From the NCBI GenBank assembly GCA_018055905.1, contig JAGPGT010000011.1, positions 1 to 34,994 of the forward strand: DNA of 34,994 nt. The letters run 5' to 3'. The notes beneath the pieces were generated by a model, which worked only from the letters and a program-made list of their open reading frames with translations, made no database searches and had not been told where the DNA came from. Below, one piece after another: positions 25,776-32,211 of the stretch. The position numbers and the translations under genes are program-made. This stretch comes from Phycisphaerae bacterium (GTDB lineage: Bacteria; Planctomycetota; Phycisphaerae; Sedimentisphaerales; Anaerobacaceae). Each line of letters begins with the position of its first letter. Position 1 is the stretch's first letter.

Positions 25776-27458
25776 ATGAACACTGCGATCCTGATCGCCG
25801 ACAACCAACGCATGGTGAACTCTGCGCCGCCGACTGGTTTTGGTGCCAAAGGGGCAGCTGAATCCCAAGGGGATGAATCCCTCCAGCGATTCGCGGAGGT
25901 GTTGCCTATTGCTCAGGCGGCGATGGAACAGACACCGCACGGTGACGTGTCCGCGAAAGCCCCTTCCAAAGACCATTTTGCCAAAAGGCATGACGATGCA
26001 AAGACCTCAATCGGTGCGGAGCGGCTTGGCCGTCGTGGCGAGAAATCGCCGACAGCGGATATGCAGACCGCTTGGTCGCTCACGGGAGTTGTCCATCCTT
26101 TTGTTTTGCGGCACGCGGTTTCGACTTCGACAGGTGGCCAGGTTGCGATCTCGCGGGACGAACAGCAGGGGGCCAAAACGACAAACGGCAATACAAGTCC
26201 CATAAAATCACAACGGCTTTCGGCGGGTCGGGACGGAGAGACTCTCGTAACGGCGTCTTCACGAACGCGAACAACCCTGCCGATTCATCAAGCCGCCGTG
26301 ACGCAGCCGCCGGAAATGATTGGATCGGCTGCTGCGCCGGTGACCCAGGGGGCGGTCTCACAGGGACGGTCGATTTCTTCGGTTGTCCTGACAGAAGCTC
26401 GACGAGGTTCCACCGCCGGGTTTCAAACGGCTCGCGAAACCGCTGGCGAGTCGGTCCCCCCAGCCGGCGCCGTCGGCAAACAGGCGGGCCGATCCGAAGT
26501 TCGACCGGAGGCATCCCCGCTCACCGCCTCTTCTGCTTCTAAAGCCGTCCCTTCGGCCTCGCCGGGGATCCCTGGACAGGACGCCTCCCTGACGATCGGA
26601 GCCAAGAACGGCAGCGACCTCCTCATCGCTTCCGAGAAGCCCTCGCAATCTTCGGTGAAATCGGTATTGAGGCAAGGGCAACAGGTCGTCGGTTCAAGTG
26701 GGGCCTCGTCCTCGGAGAGGAATGTCTCGACACAGGGATCTGGGTTGGAGGGGAACCCCAGCGGTGCGATCAAAACCTCTTCGACAGCCCGCAGCGATCA
26801 CCCCAAGAGCGAACCCCTTCGGTCGGAGGGCAAGGAAGGCGGCTGGACCGGCACGAAGGACGGCGGAACCGCAGGGATCGAATTTCGCATGATTTTGAGT
26901 GGGGAATCGGTGACGACCGCCCCGCGGGTTCCATCTTCGTCGCAGAATGCCGTGAACTTCGAGATGCCAACCATTCGGACCACGGTCCAGAGTGTGGGCG
27001 AGCAAATCCTCGATTCGATTCGTTCTTCCGGCGTGCCGGGTGAACGGGAAGTCCTCATTCGTCTGCAACCCCCCGAATTAGGAACAGTCGTTGTGCGTTT
27101 CCAGGAACAAGGCGAGAATCTCACGGGGACCTTGGAGGTCGGCACACGAGAAGCCCAACGGGAAATCGAACAGGCTCTTCCTCAGGTGATTCGTGGCCTT
27201 CAGGAGGCGGGGATTCAGATCCGTCGGGTCGAGATCGTCACCTCGGAACAACCCGACAGAAACCTCGGAGGAGAGCATCTATCGCAGGATACGTGGCAAC
27301 AACGCGAGGGGGCCGGCCAAGGGCACGAGAATTCTTCCACACCGCAGGCTCGATGGCCGCAGGGCCCGGGAGAGCCAAGTTCCGTCCGTCAGGGCGTGTC
27401 TCCAGAGCAAGCTCCCCAGATCTTCTCGTCGAGGGGGAGAATCGACGTCTTGTTATGA
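25776..27458 (+). CDS. fliK: Flagellar hook-length control protein FliK
   Basis: 560 residues. FliK is the exported molecular ruler that sets hook length and triggers the FlhB switch from hook to filament export. The N-terminal 380 residues are low-complexity and rich in S, T, A, G, P and Q, as usual in the ruler region. The C-terminal hook domain (about 405-500) is conserved: VGEQILDSIRSSG, then VLIRLQPPELGTVVVRFQ with the diagnostic L-x-P-x-x-LG-x-V-x-V pattern. It continues TGTLEVGTREAQREIEQALPQVIRGLQEAGIQI. A glutamine/glycine-rich tail follows. AAAGGG is 8 bases before ATG and an RpoN promoter lies just upstream. FlhB, its partner, is encoded at the end of the divergent operon. FliK converges with the glycosyltransferase gene with six bases between. 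Confidence 0.93.
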   Translation: MNTAILIADNQRMVNSAPPTGFGAKGAAESQGDESLQRFAEVLPIAQAAMEQTPHGDVSAKAPSKDHFAKRHDDAKTSIGAERLGRRGEKSPTADMQTAWSLTGVVHPFVLRHAVSTSTGGQVAISRDEQQGAKTTNGNTSPIKSQRLSAGRDGETLVTASSRTRTTLPIHQAAVTQPPEMIGSAAAPVTQGAVSQGRSISSVVLTEARRGSTAGFQTARETAGESVPPAGAVGKQAGRSEVRPEASPLTASSASKAVPSASPGIPGQDASLTIGAKNGSDLLIASEKPSQSSVKSVLRQGQQVVGSSGASSSERNVSTQGSGLEGNPSGAIKTSSTARSDHPKSEPLRSEGKEGGWTGTKDGGTAGIEFRMILSGESVTTAPRVPSSSQNAVNFEMPTIRTTVQSVGEQILDSIRSSGVPGEREVLIRLQPPELGTVVVRFQEQGENLTGTLEVGTREAQREIEQALPQVIRGLQEAGIQIRRVEIVTSEQPDRNLGGEHLSQDTWQQREGAGQGHENSSTPQARWPQGPGEPSSVRQGVSPEQAPQIFSSRGRIDVLL

Positions 27459-27464
27459 GGCCCT

Positions 27465-28538
27465 TCATTGCTCTGATGAGGCCTGCGGCATAGCCGGGCA
27501 GGCGAAATGGGGAATGCCACAGGCGGGTTCCACCTTCCTTGTATACCATTTGCGCCGCGCAATCTCGATCGAGCGAAGAAAACTGTGCTTGAACCTCGTG
27601 AGAGAGAATCGTTCGAGGACGATCTTCCGAGCTTCTTGCCCCATCCTGCGGGCCAAATTCTCGTCTCGGAGAAGGATATGGGCATAATGCCGTAGTTCTT
27701 TGGGGTCGTCGCTGAGGAATCCCGAGATGCCGTGCTTGATGGGCGAGGTGGGGTGGCGGTTGCCCAGAATGGGCAGTCCTGCGGCCATGGCTTCGGCCGT
27801 GGCCATGTTGTGTCCGGCCTCGAATCGCGGATCGGCCGTGTGAATGTAGAACCGGTGGGACTGAAGCATGGTTTTGAGATGGTCCCAGTCCCTCGCGGCT
27901 TCCACGCCGGGGATGTCCGGATTGTGGCCCACCAACGTGATCGGAATGCCTTCGAACGCCTGCTCGTGGAAATCCCACATGAGGATGTGCCGGCGGCTGC
28001 TGATGAAATTGCAGATTCGGATTCCTTTTGCTTGGTGCCCCTGCCAGGGAGGGTAGTCCTCGACATCGATGCCGAAATGCACGATGTCTTCGGTATAGCC
28101 CCACGACTCCCCTTTGAACATGGACGTTGCCACGACGTGCGCGCCGACCAGTTCGACGTAGGTGCGGAGCAAGGTCTTCATCTGCCGGGGATCGACGCCG
28201 GAGTTTTCCTCGCAGAGACGTCCCTCCAACGAGTGGTGGAGCACAAGCACTCTGGGCTCGGGTCGGGACCGCACATCGAGCAGGTCCGTGGTGTTGTGTG
28301 CGATGATACAGTAATAGAGGGTGGGGCAGACCAGTGCCTGGGGCAACGAGATCAAACGGGATCGGGGAGGCACGGGCCTCATCCGTTCGTCCCATCCCCG
28401 GTTGTATTTGCCCGGAAGGTCCACCACGATGTCAAGGTTGTAGCCGAGGGCTCCGAGCTGGTGGACCCACGGTTCATGGCAATTGAAGACCAACAACGTT
28501 TTGTCACAGGTGGGCTGGAGGAGGCCCTGGTTTTCCAT
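27465..28538 (-). CDS. GT-B glycosyltransferase (GT4-like)
   Basis: About 357 residues from the ATG at 28538. An ATG at 28673 would add 45 residues; neither has a convincing ribosome-binding site, and 28538 is preferred because it places the first beta strand (KTLLVFNCHEPWVHQLGALG) near the N-terminus as in most GT-B enzymes. The N-domain includes ALGYNLDIVVDLPG, YYCIIAHNTTDLLDV and VLVLHHSLEGRL. The C-domain has RICNFISSRR, ITLVGHNPDIPG and the donor-binding-like stretch FEAGHNMATAEAMAAGLPILGN, then FSLTRFKHSFLRSIE. It presumably transfers a nucleotide-activated sugar in the cytosol. It lies between fliK and the flagellin gene on the opposite strand, which suggests but does not prove a role in filament glycosylation. 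Confidence 0.8.
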   Translation of the reverse strand: MENQGLLQPTCDKTLLVFNCHEPWVHQLGALGYNLDIVVDLPGKYNRGWDERMRPVPPRSRLISLPQALVCPTLYYCIIAHNTTDLLDVRSRPEPRVLVLHHSLEGRLCEENSGVDPRQMKTLLRTYVELVGAHVVATSMFKGESWGYTEDIVHFGIDVEDYPPWQGHQAKGIRICNFISSRRHILMWDFHEQAFEGIPITLVGHNPDIPGVEAARDWDHLKTMLQSHRFYIHTADPRFEAGHNMATAEAMAAGLPILGNRHPTSPIKHGISGFLSDDPKELRHYAHILLRDENLARRMGQEARKIVLERFSLTRFKHSFLRSIEIARRKWYTRKVEPACGIPHFACPAMPQASSEQ

Positions 28539-28781
28539 AGATGAAAATGTTTCCCACTTGATGATACTTTGTTTTCCCCACAGCCGAAAACCATTCCCCG
28601 GCTTCAGGCAGTTGTCGCCTCGGCGATGCAAGTCGTGCTTCCCGGCCTTGGCTGCATCTGGATTATCGGCCATCGAATCGGAATTCCATGAGAAAACCGA
28701 GCCGGTGTGAGTTCCAGAATTCTGGGCAGCTCGGTACTCGTCCAAGGGAAAGCCGATCGGCGGGATTATGCGGACGCAGAA

Positions 28782-28870
28782 TTTTTTTTTCGGTTTCCCC
28801 TGGTGTTCTGAAGGGACGGGGTGCCTCTGTCACTATTGCGGCGGCTTTTTTTTATGGGCTCTCTTTTTTT
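28782..28870. repeat. Three T-tracts upstream of the flagellin promoter
   Basis: Runs of nine T (28782-28790), eight T (28846-28853) and seven T (28864-28870) lie just upstream of the sigma-28 promoter on its strand. The second and third start 18 bases apart and the first two 64 apart. Such tracts can bend DNA or act as upstream promoter elements. Homopolymers also mutate by slippage, but none of these is inside a gene. The rest of 28539-28781 holds no gene or clear signal that I can support. Confidence 0.5.
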
Positions 28871-28896
28871 CTCCAGGATCCGAATGCGCAAACCCC

Positions 28897-28923
28897 TCAA
28901 GTTTCCCATCTTTTCATCGATAA
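28897..28923 (+). promoter_or_regulatory. Sigma-28 (FliA) promoter for flagellin
   Basis: TCAAGTTT, 11 bases, ATCGATAA. The FliA consensus is TAAAGTTT-N11-GCCGATAA, so the -35 matches at 7 of 8 positions, the -10 at 6 of 8, and the spacing exactly. Transcription would begin near 28930, giving a leader of about 85 bases before the flagellin ATG. Class III flagellin genes are typically under FliA; fliA and flgM are not in this window. Confidence 0.82.
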
Positions 28924-28927
28924 TCAG

Positions 28928-28978
28928 CGTAAAGGCCAACAAACTTTGTACAGTCGTAAAGCAAGCGCTTTCGTAAAG
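28928..28978 (+). repeat. Triple CGTAAAG repeat in the flagellin leader
   Basis: CGTAAAG occurs at 28928-28934, 28955-28961 and 28972-28978, that is, from the predicted transcription start to about 40 bases before the start codon. The middle copy's AAAGC (28958-28962) can pair with GCTTT (28967-28971) around a four-base loop, forming a small hairpin. Ribosome-binding site TAAGGAG follows at 29001-29007. The repeats could be protein- or RNA-binding sites for leader control. No known regulator motif was recognised. Confidence 0.5.
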
Positions 28979-29015
28979 GGCCGTATTGGGGTCTTTCTTT
29001 TAAGGAGTCGCAAGC

Positions 29016-29825
29016 ATGTTAGCAATCAAGAACAACCTTATGGCGGCGAACGCTGCCCGGTACCTGGGGGCGAGCTATGATGCCTTGGCCTCGTCAGTCG
29101 AAAGACTGTCGTCCGGTCTTCGCATCAACAGCGCCAGCGACGACGCGGCCGGTATGGCGGTCCGCGAGTTGATGCGCGCTGACATCGCCGTGCTGGAGCA
29201 GGGTGCGAGAAACGCCCAGGACGGCGTGAGCATGCTGCAAACCATGGAAGGCGCCATGCAGGTTCAGGACAACCTGCTTGTTCGTATGCAGCAGTTGGCC
29301 GAGCAGGCCTCCACGGGCTCGTATACGTCTGCCCAGCGTGTGATCATGGACAACGAGTTCGACCAGTTGGCCAACGAAATTCAGCGTATCGCCACCGCGA
29401 CGGACTTCAACGGCATCAAGATGCTGGACAACTCGGCCACCGTCTCGGTGCATTTCGGCGGCGCCACCGACAAGATCGACATCCAGGGCAGCAAAATGAC
29501 CAAGGCCGGTCTGGGCATCAGCGCCCTGTCGATCACCACGGCCGCCAGCGCCCGGGCGGCGATCACCGCGTTGGATAGCGCCATCGTCGCCAAGGATACG
29601 GCCCGCGCGAAATTCGGATATTACATCAACCGTCTGGAAAGCACGGGACAGGTGCTCGGCATTCAGGCGGAGAATCTCAGCCAGGCAGAATCCCGTATTT
29701 CGGACGTCGACGTGGCGACCGAAATGGCGACCCTCACTCGCAACCAGGTGTTGGCGCAGGCGGGCACCGCGATGCTGGCTCAGGCCAACTCGATCCCGCA
29801 GATGGCTCTCTCGCTGCTGCGATAG
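29016..29825 (+). CDS. fliC: Flagellin, minimal form (269 aa)
   Basis: Flagellin polymerises into the filament. The N-terminal D0/D1 helices are complete: LAIKNNLMAANAARYLGASYDALASSVERLSSGLRINSASDDAAGMAVRE, followed by QDGVSMLQTMEGAMQ and NEFDQLANEIQRIATATDFNGIKML. The C-terminal D1/D0 region is also present: KFGYYINRLESTGQVLGIQAENLSQAESRISDVDVATEMATLTRNQVLAQAGTAMLAQANSIPQMALSLL. Only about 40 residues (roughly 140-185) lie between, so the surface-exposed D2/D3 domains are essentially missing. TAAGGAG is 8 bases before ATG. A sigma-28 promoter lies upstream and a 16-pair hairpin downstream. Potential O-glycosylation sites exist in D1 serines and threonines but cannot be assigned. Confidence 0.97.
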   Translation: MLAIKNNLMAANAARYLGASYDALASSVERLSSGLRINSASDDAAGMAVRELMRADIAVLEQGARNAQDGVSMLQTMEGAMQVQDNLLVRMQQLAEQASTGSYTSAQRVIMDNEFDQLANEIQRIATATDFNGIKMLDNSATVSVHFGGATDKIDIQGSKMTKAGLGISALSITTAASARAAITALDSAIVAKDTARAKFGYYINRLESTGQVLGIQAENLSQAESRISDVDVATEMATLTRNQVLAQAGTAMLAQANSIPQMALSLLR

Positions 29826-29856
29826 TCGATTCGGCCGATCCGAGGACGACAATCGC

Positions 29857-29893
29857 GGGAGATGACTGACGCTTGATGCGTCAGTCATCTCCC
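29857..29893 (+). terminator. Long perfect hairpin after flagellin
   Basis: A 16-base arm starting GGGAGATGAC pairs perfectly with the arm ending GTCATCTCCC, around a TTGAT loop (29873-29877). It begins 32 bases after the flagellin stop. The following bases, TGTTGATATC, are only modestly T-rich, so it may work as a terminator, as a 3' stabilising stem for an abundant mRNA, or both. It separates flagellin from fliS. Confidence 0.7.
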
Positions 29894-29962
29894 TGTTGAT
29901 ATCGGGGACTGTTCCTTCCTCGGCAAGGACAGAGCCTCGAGTCGTTTTTCACCACGGATGGC

Positions 29963-29997
29963 GGGGCCCGGGCGACAAACAACGCCTGTGGGGCCCC
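29963..29997. repeat. GC-rich imperfect stem upstream of fliS
   Basis: GGGGCCC at 29963-29969 can pair with GGGCCCC at 29991-29997, and GGCG further in with CGCC, leaving an A-rich loop and an internal bulge. It lies 33 bases before the fliS start, ahead of the ribosome-binding site. It could be a second terminator-like stem or a leader structure. No T-run follows. No fliS promoter was recognised in 29894-30029. Confidence 0.35.
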
Positions 29998-30029
29998 GGT
30001 ATGGGTGCGCAGGCTACAGGAGGTCTACA

Positions 30030-30389
30030 ATGAAGGCACTGGAGGCATATCAGCAGGCCACTATCACGACACAGAGCAGGGGCCGGCTGGTCGTGATGTT
30101 GTACGACGGCGCCATCAAGTTTCTCAAACTGGCCATCAAGGAACTGGAGGCCAAAAACTATGCGGCCAAAGGGCATTACATCAACCGCGCCCAAGACATT
30201 ATCAGCGAGTTGAACGCCGTGCTGGACATGGAGGCCGGCGGCGAACTCACCCGCAACCTGCGTAGTCTCTACCTGTTTATGAATCGTCACTTGGGGCGTG
30301 CCAACGCCAAACGCGATCCCAACATGATTCAGGACGTCATCCGCCTGCTGGAAGAATTGAACCAAGGATGGAAGACCATCGCAGGTTGA
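30030..30389 (+). CDS. fliS: Flagellin export chaperone FliS
   Basis: 119 residues from the ATG at 30030, which has a strong CAGGAGGT at 30017-30024. The frame stays open upstream but the extension lacks family character. FliS binds the C-terminal helices of newly made flagellin, prevents its polymerisation in the cytosol and delivers it to FlhA. The family signature is clear: MKALEAYQQATITTQSRGRLVVMLYDGAIKFLKLA, with the A-Y-x-x-x-x-x-x-x-S/T-x-G-x-L-V-x-MLYDGAIxFL pattern. It continues KGHYINRAQDIISELNAVLDMEAGGELTRNLRSLYLFMNRHLG. Normal length for FliS. It lies downstream of its client flagellin and converges on the Wzi-like gene. Confidence 0.96.
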   Translation: MKALEAYQQATITTQSRGRLVVMLYDGAIKFLKLAIKELEAKNYAAKGHYINRAQDIISELNAVLDMEAGGELTRNLRSLYLFMNRHLGRANAKRDPNMIQDVIRLLEELNQGWKTIAG

Positions 30390-30424
30390 TAGGCGATTAT
30401 CGACGATCCCCCATCGAAAAGCCG

Positions 30425-31909
30425 CTAGAACCTCCTCGTCAATCCTATCTCGACGATATGGTTGTCGTTCTTGCCCCTCTGATCAGGGTCTTCGTACCGA
30501 TAGGCGGTCTCGATTCGCCAATTTTCCGAGGCGAAGAAGGCCAAGCCGGCCTCGTAGATGTTCCTAGACGCCTCCGCATTTGTTTTCAGGCTTGATTTCT
30601 GGTGATCAAAGGACAGGTCAAGGAGCAGATTCTCCCAGACATAGTGGGAGAGTCTGACGAATAGATCCGAGGAATTGGTGCCCATGTGGTGGCCGATGAT
30701 CCTGCCCTCATACGTGTAGCCTGATGTGTAGAGGCTGTGCGTGTAGAACAGGTCATCGAAACCCGACACGTGGTTGTTGGCATACTCGACGCAAAGGTCG
30801 GTCCGACCTGTCTTGAGAAGGTCGTTGAACTGTGCGCCGAACACCTCTCCCCACTTGCTCGGCATCCAGCCCGCTTCATCCTCCCCGGCGAGGTCCGCGT
30901 AAAAACGAACTGACCGCAGGGGAGCATCCTGCCACAGGGGAACCAACACGGAGACGTCGAAACCCGCCAACTGGTTGTTCTCATCCTGCTCCGTGAGGGA
31001 CAAAAACATTTTGCCGTAGTCGAAGAGGTCCACTCGCGGTACTCCCCGGCCTGCGAACATCACGACCCTCGATGCCCCCAAGTCGACCGCCGGATGGGGC
31101 TTGACGCTGACACGAAAACCCGAGAGTTTGGCTTGCGGGAAGTCCCGGTCGTCCTCCAATTGTGCGAGGAACCACTGGCTTTTGACCGGCCCGAGAGACT
31201 TGAAGATCCAGGGGAGTTGGATAGGCTGGGGATTGGTCAGCTTGAGCATTGTGAAAGGCTGGGCGTTGTTGCTCATGAGCATGGAGCCGTGGTGGCCCGG
31301 CCCCCACCAGAGAGAATCCTTGCCCGCTTCGATTTCCAAGTCGCCGATCATGACTTTACCGTAGCCTTCGATCAGTTCGACATCGCCGTCGGTTTGCGAG
31401 GAATCGACGTACTCGGGGTGCAGGTAGAAGGCGACCCGGTTCATCATCGCGCCTCGCGTCGCGAATCCGGCGCGGGAGTTCGACCCTCGCTGGAATTCGT
31501 CGCCCCGGATGTTTTCGATGTCCGGCGCGCGGCGCGCATGCAGATAGGCGACGTACGGGTCCTCCAGCGGTTTGACGAAGGATTCCCCATGCCAGCCTTC
31601 GATCAGTCCGATGAGGATCAACTCGCCCTGGTACTCGTGCTGGAGCCGATTCACGAGGGACTGGAGCAAGGGGGGCACGTCGTTCCTTCGTTCAAGAGTC
31701 AGCATCGCCTGGCCGATGTGGCGCGCCATTTCGACCCGCGACAGCGGTTTGATCGTCAGCATGGCGCTGTCGATCAGGCCGTAATTGGCCAGCTTGTCCA
31801 CCGCGTCATAGCTCCAATGGTTCAAGGGAACATTCGTGGAAACCAGAGCCGACGACGGCAGGGCCGAGAATCCGATGAGAACGATGAGAGCCGATGCAAT
31901 CCGTTGCAT
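30425..31909 (-). CDS. Capsule assembly Wzi-family outer-membrane protein
   Basis: 494 residues from the ATG at 31909, chosen because it starts a clean signal peptide (MQRIASALIVLIGFSALPSSALV); the longer frame to 31957 adds a polar leader. Wzi proteins are outer-membrane beta-barrels that hold capsular polysaccharide on the cell surface. Mature residues 25-80 (NHWSYDAVDKLANYGLIDS and SRVEMARHIGQAM) resemble an SLH-like helical segment. The rest is beta-rich with alternating patterns. It has the family's GDLEIEAGKDSLWWGPGHHGSMLMSNNAQPF block, and ends IVEIGLTRRF with a C-terminal Phe as in many outer-membrane barrels. No good ribosome-binding site was seen. It is divergent from the polysaccharide exporter and probably serves the same surface polymer. 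Confidence 0.85.
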   Translation of the reverse strand: MQRIASALIVLIGFSALPSSALVSTNVPLNHWSYDAVDKLANYGLIDSAMLTIKPLSRVEMARHIGQAMLTLERRNDVPPLLQSLVNRLQHEYQGELILIGLIEGWHGESFVKPLEDPYVAYLHARRAPDIENIRGDEFQRGSNSRAGFATRGAMMNRVAFYLHPEYVDSSQTDGDVELIEGYGKVMIGDLEIEAGKDSLWWGPGHHGSMLMSNNAQPFTMLKLTNPQPIQLPWIFKSLGPVKSQWFLAQLEDDRDFPQAKLSGFRVSVKPHPAVDLGASRVVMFAGRGVPRVDLFDYGKMFLSLTEQDENNQLAGFDVSVLVPLWQDAPLRSVRFYADLAGEDEAGWMPSKWGEVFGAQFNDLLKTGRTDLCVEYANNHVSGFDDLFYTHSLYTSGYTYEGRIIGHHMGTNSSDLFVRLSHYVWENLLLDLSFDHQKSSLKTNAEASRNIYEAGLAFFASENWRIETAYRYEDPDQRGKNDNHIVEIGLTRRF

Positions 31910-32037
31910 AACACATTCTGAGATTAGACTCGTGACAGTCCAAACCGTGGGTTGCAAGACTAAACCATTTGTTCCTCAGGGTCAAGAGGTCGTCATCACT
32001 GCCGCCAGGCCGATTTTTATGAGGCTTCCAAATACTC
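31910..32037 (-). promoter_or_regulatory. Leader and weak candidate promoter of the Wzi-like gene
   Basis: About 130 bases upstream of the Wzi-like gene on the minus strand. The best candidate is TTGACC (31980-31985) with a 17-base spacer to TAGTCT (31957-31962). The -35 is good and the -10 is poor, so this is tentative. No gene was seen here. Confidence 0.3.
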
Positions 32038-32065
32038 TTGACATCGAGCCCCGAAGCCCTAAGAT
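32038..32065 (+). promoter_or_regulatory. Sigma-70-type promoter of the polysaccharide export operon
   Basis: TTGACA at 32038-32043, a 16-base spacer, then TAAGAT at 32060-32065. The -35 is perfect and the -10 matches TATAAT at four of six positions. It would give a leader of about 140 bases before the exporter gene, containing a small stem GGAAGC/GCTTCC at 32160-32178. No other gene is seen in 32066-32211. Confidence 0.6.
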
Positions 32066-32211
32066 ATTCGCGGTTGAATCGGGTGAACGAAGACGACCGC
32101 GATGGTCCAAACGGAGATCGCCGCAAAGGGTTTTTGTCTTGATAGGTCATTGGAGGTTTGGAAGCGGGTTGGGCTTCCTGCCCCGTTCTGGAAGGCACAA
32201 AGGAGTGTGGA

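Noticed and set aside
27238-28395. 385-codon minus-strand ORF overlapping the small glycosyltransferase
   Set aside because: It is a different frame of the same strand as the recognised GT-B gene and also runs into fliK; its product is proline/arginine-rich shadow sequence.
28688-29080. 130-codon ORF running through the flagellin leader
   Set aside because: It covers the T-tracts, sigma-28 promoter and leader repeats and ends inside fliC in another frame; composition is not gene-like.
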